This document shows positions 9,238 through 19,905 of a DNA stretch of 64,000 bases, piece by piece (position 1 is the stretch's first letter; each line of letters opens with the position of its first letter). This DNA is from Cellulosimicrobium arenosum. Lineage in GTDB: Bacteria; Actinomycetota; Actinomycetes; Actinomycetales; Cellulomonadaceae. The notes beneath the pieces are model-generated. The model worked only from the letters and a program-made list of their open reading frames with translations, did not search any database and was not told the origin of the DNA. A program made the position numbers and the translations under genes. The DNA lies in the NCBI RefSeq assembly GCF_014837295.1, contig NZ_JACYHB010000004.1, forward strand, positions 124,001 through 188,000, given 5' to 3'.

Positions 9238-11448
9238 ATGGGCCGTTCGCCCGACCTCGGGGCGGCGCTGCCGGAACACGTCCGGCAGATGTGCGCCGAC
9301 GCGATCGCGAGTGCCGGCATCGCGATGTTCGTCACCGGTCCGCGGGCGCAGGAGATGCCCATCGTGTGGGTCAACCGCGCCTTCGAGCGTCAGACGGGCT
9401 TCACCTCCCAGGACGTCGTCGGCCGCAGCCCCCACGTGCTCGAGTCGTTGCTGACCGACCCGGTCGACGCGCAGCAGCTGCGGTCCGCGATCACCGAGGA
9501 ACGGGAGATCACCCAGACCCTGAGGCTCGCCCGGCGGGACGGGTCGCTCGTGTGGTGCCAGCTGTCGTTCGCGCCCGTCCCCGACGCGGACGGTGAGGTC
9601 ACGCACTGGGTCGGCGCGCAGATCGACGTCTCGGAGCTGCACGGGCGGTATGCCGCCCAGGTCGCGTCGCTCGACGTGGAGAGGCGGGAACGGGCTCTCC
9701 TCGACGTCGTCACGCAGAGCTCCGACCTGCTGGTCGACCTCGAGCAGCCCTTCGTCCTGCGGGACATCACCGAGCTGGTCACGGGCGTCGTGGTCGACTG
9801 GGCGGGGTTCTACCTCAACGACGACGGGCTGCGGTACGCCGAGGGCATCGACGCGAGCTCCCCGCCGACCGGCCGCGGTCGTCGGCACGGACGGTTCTCG
9901 CCGGGGATGGTGCTCCCTGCGCCCGGATCGCACGAGACGGATGCGCTCGGCGACGCGGCGCGGGCGGACGACTCGTCCTCCGGGGTCCCCCGGCCCGACG
10001 TCCCGGACCGCGTGCAGGACCTGCTGGACGGCCGGATCGCCGGGCCGGTGCGTCTCGACCTGGCCGCGCCGTACGGGCAGTGGTCGGCCTCGGGCTGGCT
10101 GCAGCGCGACATCGAGCACCGCCTGGAGGTGCCCGGCACGACCCCGACGAGCCTGCGCGTGATCGCCGTCCCGGGCCGACGCTGCGTGCTCGGGCTGCTC
10201 GTGGTCGCGCTGCCGGACCCGACGAACGCGGTCGGTGAGAGCGCGCTGGAGCTGCTCGAGGTCGTCGCGCGGCGCGTGGGTGCGGCCGTCGACAACGTGC
10301 GTCTCTACGCACGCGAGCACCGCCTCGCGGAGACCCTGCAGAGGGCCATGCTCCCGGAGCAGGCGGACGTCGTCGGGCTCGACGTGTGGACCTACTACGC
10401 GCCGAACTCGGAGCACGCCCAGGTGGGCGGCGACTGGTACGACGTCCTGCAGATCGCGCCGGACGTCGTCGGGCTCGTCATCGGCGACGTCGTGGGGCAC
10501 GACGTCGAGGCCGCGGCCGCGATGGGTCAGCTGCGGTCGGTGGTCCGGTCCTACGCCTTCGAGCTGACGACACCGGGACCCGTGCTCGAGCGCGTCGACC
10601 AGCTCGTCCAGGGCATGCGCATCCCGCGCTCGGCGAGCCTCGTCTACGGCGCCCTGATCCGGCCCGACGCCGACGACCCGGACGACGCGTGGCGGATCGA
10701 GTACTCGCGGGCCGGTCACCTGCCGCCGCTGCTGCTGCGTGACGGCACCGTCACCCAGCTCGACGAGGCGGGCGGCCCGCTGGTCGGGTTCGGCGGCCGC
10801 AGCCGGGCGACGGGCTCCGCCGCGCTGCGACCGGGCGACACTCTCGTGCTGTACACCGACGGCCTCATCGAACGCCGGGACCGCGCGCTGCGGGTCGGGC
10901 TCGACGCGCTCGTCGCGGCGTCGTCCGCGGTCTCGGCCGTCGATGCCGCCGGCGTCGGGGAGGAGCTGTTGTCCCGGCTCGCCGACGCGCCCGAGGACGA
11001 CGTCGCGCTCGTCGTCGTGCGCATCCCGGACCCGGTGCGGGACGCGGACGTCGTGGCGCTCAGCCCGCGCAGCCGGCGCTGGCTCCTCCCGAGCGAGCCG
11101 GCCTCGATCGGCCGCGCGCGGCACGCCGTGGTGCGCACGTGCCAGGCCTGGGGCGTCAAGGACGCGGCGAACGCGGAGCTCGTGGTCTCCGAGCTCGTCG
11201 CGAACGGGGTCCTGCACGGGTGGGGTCACCTGGCGCTGCGCCTGTTCGACACGGGCGACGGGATCCGTGTCGAGGTCGAGGACGCGAATCCTGCCCCCCC
11301 GATGCCGACGGACGGGCACGCGAACCGGATGGGCGGGTTCGGCATGCAGATCGTCGAGCGCCTCGCGGACTGGGGCTGGCGCCCGACGGGTACGGGCAAG
11401 CTGGTGTGGGCGAAGGTGCGCCCGGCGCCCCGGTCCTCGGAGGACTGA
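9238..11448 (+). CDS. PAS-GAF-SpoIIE phosphatase with C-terminal HATPase (partner-switch regulator)
   Basis: A 736-residue cytoplasmic signalling protein. Order of domains: PAS (about 15-135, WVNRAFERQTGFTSQDVVGR and the HWVGAQIDVSE PAC end); GAF-like (about 155-350, WAGFYLNDDGLRYAEG); PP2C/SpoIIE phosphatase (about 360-595, with GGDWYDVL, GDVVGHDVEAAAAMGQLR, YSRAGHLPPLLL, LYTDGLIERRD and EDDVALVVV metal motifs); and an RsbW-like HATPase (about 610-725, ELVVSELVANGVLHG N-box, GGFGMQIVERLADWG). It can thus both dephosphorylate STAS antagonists and act as a kinase/anti-sigma factor. STAS genes lie on both sides. The cognate sigma factor is not in the window. Confidence 0.92.
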   Translation: MGRSPDLGAALPEHVRQMCADAIASAGIAMFVTGPRAQEMPIVWVNRAFERQTGFTSQDVVGRSPHVLESLLTDPVDAQQLRSAITEEREITQTLRLARRDGSLVWCQLSFAPVPDADGEVTHWVGAQIDVSELHGRYAAQVASLDVERRERALLDVVTQSSDLLVDLEQPFVLRDITELVTGVVVDWAGFYLNDDGLRYAEGIDASSPPTGRGRRHGRFSPGMVLPAPGSHETDALGDAARADDSSSGVPRPDVPDRVQDLLDGRIAGPVRLDLAAPYGQWSASGWLQRDIEHRLEVPGTTPTSLRVIAVPGRRCVLGLLVVALPDPTNAVGESALELLEVVARRVGAAVDNVRLYAREHRLAETLQRAMLPEQADVVGLDVWTYYAPNSEHAQVGGDWYDVLQIAPDVVGLVIGDVVGHDVEAAAAMGQLRSVVRSYAFELTTPGPVLERVDQLVQGMRIPRSASLVYGALIRPDADDPDDAWRIEYSRAGHLPPLLLRDGTVTQLDEAGGPLVGFGGRSRATGSAALRPGDTLVLYTDGLIERRDRALRVGLDALVAASSAVSAVDAAGVGEELLSRLADAPEDDVALVVVRIPDPVRDADVVALSPRSRRWLLPSEPASIGRARHAVVRTCQAWGVKDAANAELVVSELVANGVLHGWGHLALRLFDTGDGIRVEVEDANPAPPMPTDGHANRMGGFGMQIVERLADWGWRPTGTGKLVWAKVRPAPRSSED

Positions 11449-11465
11449 GCGCCGGGGCCGCAGGC

Positions 11466-11831
11466 TCAGTGGCGCCGCGGGTCCACGCTCGTGAACCCCG
11501 ACGGCGGCGTGGTCGGCTCGCAGCGGTGCTCGGAGTCGATGCGGAACAGCTCGAGCGCGCCGCAGACCTCGAGCACGAACAGGTCGCGGTCGTCGCAGCC
11601 GCGCAGCACCGTCGCACCGCCGCGCTTGCGCCCCGAGTCCGCGAGCGAGATGAGGAACGCGGCGCCCGTGGAGTCCATGAAGGTCACGCGGCACATGTCG
11701 ATGACCAGGAGCTGACGGCGGAGCCCTACCACCCGCGCGGCGATCTCCGGGAACTGGTCCCGCTCGGCGAGGTCGAGATCGCCGGCGATGACGAGGGTCG
11801 TCGTCGCGGGCGATGTGGCGATCTCGATCAT
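11466..11831 (-). CDS. STAS-domain anti-sigma factor antagonist (second copy)
   Basis: A 121-residue STAS protein. The phosphorylation loop is RVTFMDSTGAAFL, with Ser54/Thr55 in place of the Ser-Ser of the other copy, so the acceptor at the SpoIIAA position would be Thr55. The gene is convergent with the SpoIIE-type gene, 17 bp apart. TAGAGT (11839-11844, minus strand) stands 7 bp before the ATG with no Shine-Dalgarno, so it is probably leaderless and expressed independently of the phosphatase gene. Confidence 0.85.
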   Translation of the reverse strand: MIEIATSPATTTLVIAGDLDLAERDQFPEIAARVVGLRRQLLVIDMCRVTFMDSTGAAFLISLADSGRKRGGATVLRGCDDRDLFVLEVCGALELFRIDSEHRCEPTTPPSGFTSVDPRRH

Positions 11832-11893
11832 GTCGACGACTCTAGACGCGCGCCCACCGCGCCGCACACTCCACGATCTCCGGGTCGGCGCTC

Positions 11894-12328
11894 TCAGCGC
11901 AGGGCGCGGACCTCGTCCGGTGAGGTGCCGCAGTCGCGCAGGAACGTCTCGCAGCGCTGGGCCTCGTCGATCTCGCCGATGTACGCGGCGCACTCGGCGA
12001 GCGCGAGGAGGGCGCGCAGGAAGCCCTGGTTCGGCACGTGGTCGGCCGGGACAGGACCCTGGCCCCGCCAGCCGGCGCGGCGCAGCGCGTCGAGACCACG
12101 GTGGTAGCCGGTGCGGGCCAACGCGTAGGCGGTCACGGCGCCCTTCGACCCGTTCTCGTGGAGGTAGTCCTCCGCGAGGAGCGCCCACACGAGGGACGAC
12201 GACGGGGCGCGCGCGGCCACCTCGTACGGGTCCTCTCCCGCGTCGAGCGCGTCACGGACGGCGGCGTAGTCGTCGGGGAGCTCGGTCGGGGCGAGGCCGC
12301 CGAGCAGGTTCTGGTGAGAGTCGCTCAT
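11894..12328 (-). CDS. DUF3151 domain-containing protein
   Basis: A 144-residue soluble protein with the DUF3151 layout: [14 protein letters not shown] at the N-terminus, [28 protein letters not shown] and a C-terminal [15 protein letters not shown]. This family is restricted to Actinobacteria and often lies near purA and fba genes; function unknown. A CACAAT box ends 6 bp before the ATG, a leaderless arrangement. The gene is divergent from purA. Confidence 0.85.
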   Translation of the reverse strand: MSDSHQNLLGGLAPTELPDDYAAVRDALDAGEDPYEVAARAPSSSLVWALLAEDYLHENGSKGAVTAYALARTGYHRGLDALRRAGWRGQGPVPADHVPNQGFLRALLALAECAAYIGEIDEAQRCETFLRDCGTSPDEVRALR

Positions 12329-12380
12329 GGGTCCATTGTGCCGAACCGGGGGCCGTCCGGCCCCCGAGGTCAACGACCGG

Positions 12381-12481
12381 TAAACTCGTCGCGGTCCCCG
12401 GGTGACTGCCGCCCGGGTGACGCCTCGGCCCCGCGCGCGACCGGACCGGTCCGAGGAACAGGCAGTGCGAAAGTGGGGAAC
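12381..12481 (+). promoter_or_regulatory. purA promoter and 5' leader
   Basis: TAAACT (12381-12386) is a good -10 box. Transcription from about 12393 would give a leader of about 90 nt, unlike the many leaderless genes here. The leader carries a direct repeat CCCGGGTGAC (12397-12406 and 12412-12421, 15-bp period) and GC-rich potential hairpins. It may hold a regulatory element, but I recognise no known riboswitch. Confidence 0.45.
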
Positions 12482-13768
12482 ATGCCAGGCGTGGTGCTCG
12501 TCGGTGCCCAGTGGGGCGACGAAGGCAAGGGCAAGGCGACCGACCTCCTCGGGTCCAGGGTCGACTACGTGGTGAAGTTCAACGGCGGCAACAACGCCGG
12601 CCACACCGTGGTGATCGGCGACGAGAAGTACGCGCTGCACCTGCTGCCCTCGGGCATCCTCTCGCCGGGCGTGACGCCCGTCATCGCCAACGGCGTGGTC
12701 GTCGACATCGAGGTCCTGTTCCAGGAGCTGGACGACCTGATCTCCCGCGGCGTCGACGTCTCGAAGCTGCTCGTCTCGGGCTCCGCGCACGTGATCGCCG
12801 GATACCACCGCACGATCGACAAGGTCAGCGAGCGGTTCCTCGGCAACCGCCGGATCGGCACGACCGGCCGGGGCATCGGCCCGGCGTACGCCGACAAGAT
12901 CAACCGAGTCGGCATCCGGGTGTGGGACCTGTTCGACGAGAAGATCCTCGCCGAGAAGATCGAGGGCTCGCTCGACCAGAAGAACCACCTGCTGGTCAAG
13001 GTCTACAACCGACGCGCGATCACCGTCGACGAGACGGTCGCCGAGCTGCGCGAGTACGGCGAGCGGCTGCGGCCGATGGTCGCGGACACCTCCCTCGTGC
13101 TCAACCAGGCGCTCGACGCCGGCAAGAACGTCCTGTTCGAGGGCGGCCAGGCCACGATGCTCGACGTCGACCACGGCACGTACCCGTTCGTCACGTCGTC
13201 GAACGCGACGGCAGGCGGCGCGCTGACCGGGTCGGGCATCGGACCGACGCGGATCAGCTCGGTCATCGGCGTGATCAAGGCGTACACGACCCGCGTGGGC
13301 GAGGGTCCGTTCCCCACCGAGCTGTTCGACGCGAACGGCGAGTACCTGCTCAAGACCGGCGGCGAGTACGGGGTCACGACGGGCCGCTCCCGGCGCTGCG
13401 GCTGGTACGACTCGGTCATCGCGCGCTACGCGACGCGCGTCAACGGCATCACGGACATGGTGCTCACCAAGCTCGACATCCTCACGGGGTTCGAGAAGGT
13501 CCCCGTGTGCGTCGCGTACGACGTGGACGGCGTGCGCCACGACGAGATGCCGCTCGACCAGACGGCGTTCCACCACGCGAAGCCGATCTACGAGGACCTC
13601 GACGGCTGGTGGGAGGACATCTCCGGCGCCCGCACCTTCGAGGAGCTGCCCGTCAACGCGCAGCGCTACGTGCTCGCGCTCGAGGAGATGTCCGGGACGC
13701 GGATCTCGGCGATCGGCGTCGGGCCGAGCCGTGACGCGATCATCCCCCGTCACGACCTCATCCACTGA
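12482..13768 (+). CDS. purA: Adenylosuccinate synthetase
   Basis: A 428-residue GTP-dependent enzyme joining IMP and aspartate on the route to AMP. The N-terminal signature is [14 protein letters not shown] with the catalytic Asp and His region (NAGHTVV). [46 protein letters not shown] and TKLDIL are all conserved. The ATG is preceded by a weak GTGGGGAAC site. purD follows 70 bp downstream with its own promoter. Confidence 0.97.
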   Translation: MPGVVLVGAQWGDEGKGKATDLLGSRVDYVVKFNGGNNAGHTVVIGDEKYALHLLPSGILSPGVTPVIANGVVVDIEVLFQELDDLISRGVDVSKLLVSGSAHVIAGYHRTIDKVSERFLGNRRIGTTGRGIGPAYADKINRVGIRVWDLFDEKILAEKIEGSLDQKNHLLVKVYNRRAITVDETVAELREYGERLRPMVADTSLVLNQALDAGKNVLFEGGQATMLDVDHGTYPFVTSSNATAGGALTGSGIGPTRISSVIGVIKAYTTRVGEGPFPTELFDANGEYLLKTGGEYGVTTGRSRRCGWYDSVIARYATRVNGITDMVLTKLDILTGFEKVPVCVAYDVDGVRHDEMPLDQTAFHHAKPIYEDLDGWWEDISGARTFEELPVNAQRYVLALEEMSGTRISAIGVGPSRDAIIPRHDLIH

Positions 13769-13824
13769 AGGCTCGTCGGGCAGAGGTGAGCGACCGCCGA
13801 GGATCGCGGCGCCCGGCACGTCGG

Positions 13825-13838
13825 TAGACTCGTCGCCC
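13825..13838 (+). promoter_or_regulatory. purD leaderless promoter
   Basis: TAGACT at 13825-13830 is followed by 8 bp and then the purD GTG. No Shine-Dalgarno is present. This indicates transcription starting at or very near the start codon. Confidence 0.55.
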
Positions 13839-15128
13839 GTGAAGATCCTCGTCGTCGGAACCGGTGCCCGCGAGCACGCCATCGTCCACGCCCTCGCGGG
13901 CGAGTCCGAGCGGCTCGGCACCGCGCCGCACGAGCTGCACGCCGCTCCCGGGAACCCGGGCATCGGTGAGCTCGCGTCGCTGCACTCCGTCGACGCGCTC
14001 GACGGAGAGGCGGTGGCCTCGCTCGCGACGGACCTCGGTGCGGAGCTCGTCGTCGTCGGGCCCGAGGCGCCGCTCGTCGCGGGGGTCGGGGACGCGGTGC
14101 GTGCCGTCGGGATCCCGGTGTTCGGCCCGTCCGCCGAGGCCGCGCGGCTCGAGGGCTCCAAGGCGTTCGCCAAGGAGGTCATGGCGGCAGCGTCAGTCCC
14201 CACCGCGCTCGCGCACGTGTGCACCGACCTCGACCAGGTCGCCGCCGCCGTGGACGCGTTCGGCGCGCCGCACGTCGTCAAGGACGACGGGCTCGCCGCA
14301 GGCAAGGGCGTCGTCGTGACGGACGACCGCGCCGCCGCGCTCGACCACGCCGCGGCCTGCCTCGTGTCGTCGCAGGTCGTCGTCGAGGAGTACCTCGACG
14401 GGCCCGAGGTGTCCTTGTTCTGCGTGTGCGACGGCACCACCGTGGTGCCGCTCGTCCCCGCCCAGGACTTCAAGCGGGTCTTCGACGCCGACGCCGGTCC
14501 CAACACGGGCGGCATGGGGGCGTACACCCCGCTCCCGTGGGCACCGGAAGGGCTCGTCGAGGAGGTCGTGGCGCGGGTCGCACAGCCCACGGTCGACGAG
14601 ATGGCGCGCCGCGGTGCCCCGTTCGTCGGGATCCTGTACGTCGGTCTCGCCCTGACGAGCCGCGGCGCGCGCGTGGTGGAGTTCAACGCCCGGTTCGGCG
14701 ATCCCGAGACCCAGTCGGTGCTCGACCGCCTGCGCACCCCGCTGTCCGTGGTCATGCTCGCGGCCGCGCACGGCCGACTCGCCGAGCTGCCGCCCCTCGC
14801 TTGGTCCGACGACGCGTCCGTGACCGTGGTCCTGGCCGCGCGGGGTTACCCGGAGTCGCCCCGCACGGGCGATCGCATCATCGGTGCCGACGCCGCGCAG
14901 GAGGTCGAGGGTGTGCACGTGCTGCACGCCGGCACGTCGCTCGACGCTGACGGCGCGCTGGTCTCCGCCGGTGGGCGAGTGCTCTCGGTGGTCGCGAGCG
15001 GGGCAGACCTCGGCCAGGCGCGCAGCCGCGCGTACGAGGCGATCGGGCGGATCGAGCTGGCCGGGTCACAGCACCGCACCGACATCGCGGCGCGGGCCGC
15101 CGCGGGCGAGGTCACCCTCGCGGGCTGA
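13839..15128 (+). CDS. purD: Phosphoribosylamine-glycine ligase
   Basis: A 429-residue ATP-grasp enzyme making GAR from phosphoribosylamine and glycine, second step of purine synthesis. Motifs are VVGTGAREHAIV at the N-terminus, VVGPEAPLVAG, EGSKAFAKEVM, the ATP-grasp KDDGLAAGKGVVVTD, FDADAGPNTGGMGAYTP and VEFNARFGDPETQ. Here the usual GREHA is present as GAREHA. The 3' end overlaps the convergent AAA ATPase gene by 17 bp. Confidence 0.96.
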   Translation: MKILVVGTGAREHAIVHALAGESERLGTAPHELHAAPGNPGIGELASLHSVDALDGEAVASLATDLGAELVVVGPEAPLVAGVGDAVRAVGIPVFGPSAEAARLEGSKAFAKEVMAAASVPTALAHVCTDLDQVAAAVDAFGAPHVVKDDGLAAGKGVVVTDDRAAALDHAAACLVSSQVVVEEYLDGPEVSLFCVCDGTTVVPLVPAQDFKRVFDADAGPNTGGMGAYTPLPWAPEGLVEEVVARVAQPTVDEMARRGAPFVGILYVGLALTSRGARVVEFNARFGDPETQSVLDRLRTPLSVVMLAAAHGRLAELPPLAWSDDASVTVVLAARGYPESPRTGDRIIGADAAQEVEGVHVLHAGTSLDADGALVSAGGRVLSVVASGADLGQARSRAYEAIGRIELAGSQHRTDIAARAAAGEVTLAG

Positions 15129-16647
15129 CCGGCTCCTCGGGCGGCTCGACGACGTCGAACCCGTCGTCGTCCGTCCAGGCGGGCTCGTCGTCGAGAAGGT
15201 CCGGTGTGGAGCCGAGGAGCGACCGCGTGATGCGTTCGGCGTCGTCGGTCATCTCGTCGACCGCGCTGCGCAGGTCGACGTCGCCGACACCGTGACCGGC
15301 CTCGGCCGCACGCAGGACGGCGCGTCGGATGGCCTCCTTGACGAACGAGGCCGTCACGCCGTCGGTGCGCCGGGCGACGTCGTCGAGCACGGCGGCGGAG
15401 AAGGGTAGACCGCCGCGGTAGAGCGCGAACAGCCGCCTGCGTGCGTTCTCGTCGGGCAGCGGGATCTCCACCGCGAGGTCGACGCGTCCCGGCCGCTGCG
15501 CGAGCGCGCGCTCGAGGAGGTCGGCGCGGTTCGTCGTGAGGACGAACGCGACGTCCGCGTCCTGGGCGAGGCCGTCCATCGCGTCGAGCACCTCGAACAG
15601 CAGGGGCTGCGGTCCGTCGTGGAACGAGCGGTCCTCGGCGATGAGGTCGCAGTCCTCGAGCACCACCACGGCAGGCTGGAGCGCGCGCGCCGTCTCCGCG
15701 GCCAGGCGGACCAGCTGGAGTGCTCCGCCCGCGAGGAGGATCACGGTGGTCCCCGGGCTCTCGCCCACGAGGTGGCGCACCGTGTGGGTCTTGCCCGTCC
15801 CGGGCGCGCCGTGGAGCAGGACCCCTCGCTTGAGGTGCTGACCGGCGGACCTCAGCACCTCGCGATGGCGCGCCACCCCGATGACCTGACGCTCGATCCG
15901 GGCCAGCGTGCCCTCGGGCAGGACGACGTCGGACGCCGGGACCCGGTCCCTGCGCAGGAACGCCATGCCACCGACCGAAGGGCCGTACTCGGAGGCCGTG
16001 AACGTCACGACCCGGCCGCGGAGCACGCTGTGCTCGACCATCGCCTCGCGCAGCTCGCCGAGCAGCGTGAGCGCCGCGTCCTCGTCGGACCCCATCACCT
16101 CGACCGCACCCTCGTTCCCGTGGCGCGGGCTCGCGGCCCGCTGGAGCACGGCCACGGGGGAACCGGCGTAGGTGAACAGGTGCAGCCCGAACGCGACGGT
16201 GCGCCGCTCGGTGTCCGGGCCGGTCGCCGCTCGCGCGTAGTCGACCGCACCGACGGGGAACTGCTGCCACACGGCCGACTGCTCGGCGATCTCGGAGAAC
16301 GACGTGTGCATCCGCTGCTCGCCGCCTCCCACGCCCACCAGCCGCCCGCCGCCGTGCCGCTGCACCACGACCTCCAGCGCCACGTCGGCGTCGACGGATC
16401 GCAACGCGGACACGGTCTCGGTGACGACCGCGAGCCCCCGCGGGTCGGTGCCGAGATGTTCTCGCAGCAGGGTGGCGACGGAGGGGCCGGGCGTGCCGTG
16501 GTGCCGCTGTGCACGCTGGTTGACGGCCTCCATGAAGGTCGCGAAGGTGTCGAGAAAGGCGGCGGTCCTCGGATCGTCCTCGAGGTCCTCGTGCGGCGGA
16601 CCGCCGGAGGGGCCGGCAGCGGACGCGGGGGAGCCCTCGAAGTGCAT
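15112..16647 (-). CDS. AAA-family ATPase
   Basis: A 511-residue ATPase. Residues 1-250 carry no recognised domain (several beta-rich stretches, RRTVAFGLHLFTYAGSPVAV). The AAA module runs from about 255 to 450: Walker A GAPGTGKT at 280-287, Walker B VVVLEDCD, sensor 1 VLTTNRAD, and arginine finger region RPGRVDLAVEIPLP. It is probably a chaperone- or ATPase-type remodeller like the bacterial CDC48-like AAA proteins; the substrate is unknown. The ATG follows TAGTCT by 6 bp, and the start is 18 bp from that of divergent purC. Confidence 0.85.
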   Translation of the reverse strand: MHFEGSPASAAGPSGGPPHEDLEDDPRTAAFLDTFATFMEAVNQRAQRHHGTPGPSVATLLREHLGTDPRGLAVVTETVSALRSVDADVALEVVVQRHGGGRLVGVGGGEQRMHTSFSEIAEQSAVWQQFPVGAVDYARAATGPDTERRTVAFGLHLFTYAGSPVAVLQRAASPRHGNEGAVEVMGSDEDAALTLLGELREAMVEHSVLRGRVVTFTASEYGPSVGGMAFLRRDRVPASDVVLPEGTLARIERQVIGVARHREVLRSAGQHLKRGVLLHGAPGTGKTHTVRHLVGESPGTTVILLAGGALQLVRLAAETARALQPAVVVLEDCDLIAEDRSFHDGPQPLLFEVLDAMDGLAQDADVAFVLTTNRADLLERALAQRPGRVDLAVEIPLPDENARRRLFALYRGGLPFSAAVLDDVARRTDGVTASFVKEAIRRAVLRAAEAGHGVGDVDLRSAVDEMTDDAERITRSLLGSTPDLLDDEPAWTDDDGFDVVEPPEEPVSPRG

Positions 16648-16665
16648 GGTGCGAGACTAGGCCCC
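16648..16665. promoter_or_regulatory. 18-bp bidirectional leaderless promoter, AAA ATPase / purC
   Basis: Plus strand: GAGACT (16653-16658) then 7 bp to the purC GTG. Minus strand: TAGTCT (16654-16659) then 6 bp to the ATPase ATG. The two -10 boxes share five bases because GAGACTAGG reads as CCTAGTCTC on the other strand. No room exists for ribosome sites. Confidence 0.6.
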
Positions 16666-17658
16666 GTGACCGACATGCCCTTGGACCCTGCCCCGGAGCT
16701 CTCGCTCGGCGAGACGGACGCCCTCGACACCGCACGCCTCGAGCTGCCCGGGTGGACGCACGTGTACTCCGGCAAGGTGCGCGACCTGTACGAGCCGGAC
16801 CTGCCCGCCGTGGGCGGCGTCCACCCGCTCGGCGACGTCGTGCTCGTCGTCGCGAGCGACCGCGTGAGCGCGTTCGACCACGTGCTCTCGCCCGGGATCC
16901 CCGACAAGGGCGTGGTCCTCACGCAGCTCAGCCTCTGGTGGTTCGACCAGCTCGGGGACCTCGTGCCGAACCACGTCGTCTCGACCGAGATCTCCGCCGA
17001 ACCGGGTGACGGGCTGGTGCCGGACGTCGTCGCCGGGAGGGCGATGATCTGCCGCCGACTGGACATGTTCCCGGTCGAGTGCGTGGTCCGCGGCTACCTC
17101 ACCGGCTCCGGGCTGGTCGAGTACCGCGCCGGGGGCGCGGTGTGCGGCGTGCCGCTCCCGGACGGTCTGGTCGACGGGTCCAGGCTGCCCGAGCCGATCT
17201 TCACGCCCGCGACGAAGGCGGCGGTCGGGGAGCACGACGAGAACGTCCCGTTCGAGGTCGTCGCCGCGCGGCTCGGCGTCGACGTCGCGGCCCGTCTGCG
17301 CGACCTGACGCTCGCGGTGTACGGGAGGGCGGAGCAGATCGCGCGCGAGCGTGGTGTGATCCTCGCCGACACCAAGCTCGAGTTCGGAGCAGACCCTGCG
17401 ACCGGAGCGACGGTGCTCGGCGACGAGGTCCTCACGCCGGACTCGTCGCGCTTCTGGCCGGCCGACCAGTGGGAACCAGGGCGTGCCCAGCCCAGCTTCG
17501 ACAAGCAGTTCGTCCGCGACTGGCTCGCGTCCGGGGACTCGGGCTGGGACCGCGCGTCCGACGTCCCGCCGCCGGCGCTGCCCGCCGACGTCGTCGTGCA
17601 CACGCGGGACCGGTACCTCGAGGCGTACGAGCGCATCACGGGCTCGCCGCTGCGCTGA
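16666..17658 (+). CDS. purC: Phosphoribosylaminoimidazole-succinocarboxamide synthase
   Basis: A 330-residue SAICAR synthetase, joining CAIR and aspartate with ATP. Visible are VYSGKVRDLYE at the start, VASDRVSAFDHVL, ECVVRGYLTGSG, EPIFTPATKA, LADTKLEFG and the C-terminal SRFWPADQWEPG with SFDKQFVRDWL. The length fits the longer actinobacterial/yeast-type form. GTG 16666 is chosen because of the -10 spacing; ATG 16675 three codons on is the alternative. Confidence 0.95.
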   Translation: MTDMPLDPAPELSLGETDALDTARLELPGWTHVYSGKVRDLYEPDLPAVGGVHPLGDVVLVVASDRVSAFDHVLSPGIPDKGVVLTQLSLWWFDQLGDLVPNHVVSTEISAEPGDGLVPDVVAGRAMICRRLDMFPVECVVRGYLTGSGLVEYRAGGAVCGVPLPDGLVDGSRLPEPIFTPATKAAVGEHDENVPFEVVAARLGVDVAARLRDLTLAVYGRAEQIARERGVILADTKLEFGADPATGATVLGDEVLTPDSSRFWPADQWEPGRAQPSFDKQFVRDWLASGDSGWDRASDVPPPALPADVVVHTRDRYLEAYERITGSPLR

Positions 17659-17763
17659 CCCTGCCGGACCGACGCGTTCCCGGACGGGCGCGACGCATCC
17701 TCGGACGGGCACGACGCCGGTGGCCCGGCGGGTCACCGGCGTCGTGCGTGGCGCGTCCGCGAG

Positions 17764-19500
<1,737 letters not shown>

Positions 19501-19551
19501 TCACCAGGGAGCGTTCTCCCGGGCTTCTCGGGCGGAGCTCGCCGGAGTGGG

Positions 19552-19905
19552 TCATGCGCCGCGACGCGGCGCCGGCCGTTCGTACGTGTGCCCGCTCGGC
19601 CCGGTCCAACGCACCGTGCCGTCGCCGAGCAGCGCGGGACGCCAGCCGTCCCGGGCGCGCAGGACCCGATGGCGCCGGCAGAGCGCGACGAGGTTGTGAG
19701 CGCCGTTGCCGGACTCGTCGCCGGGTCGTGGGGCGACGACGTGGTCGAGGTCGCACCGGAACGCCGGCACGCTGCAGCCGGGAAAGGTGCATGTCGCGTC
19801 CCGCGCGAAGACCCGGGCGACGGTCCGAGCGGACGGGCGCTGCGTCGTCGGGACCTGTCCGGTCGGGGCTGCCTGGTCGGTCGGCACCTGTGGACGTGCT
19901 GGCAC
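19552..19905 (-). CDS. Short HNH-endonuclease domain protein (DUF222/HNH C-terminal type)
   Basis: A 117-residue protein matching only the C-terminal HNH part of the actinobacterial DUF222/13E12-type nucleases: RDATCTFPGC, RCDLDHVVAP (catalytic His), GAHNLVALCRRHR and a C-terminal GTVRWTGPSGHTYERP. The usual CRRHHR-type second metal histidine reads CRRHRV, so one histidine of the pair is lost. The roughly 300-residue DUF222 half is absent; upstream there is only about 300 bp before purS. However AAGGAG lies correctly before the GTG, so it may be expressed. Either a truncated remnant or a small stand-alone HNH protein. Confidence 0.65.
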   Translation of the reverse strand: MPARPQVPTDQAAPTGQVPTTQRPSARTVARVFARDATCTFPGCSVPAFRCDLDHVVAPRPGDESGNGAHNLVALCRRHRVLRARDGWRPALLGDGTVRWTGPSGHTYERPAPRRGA

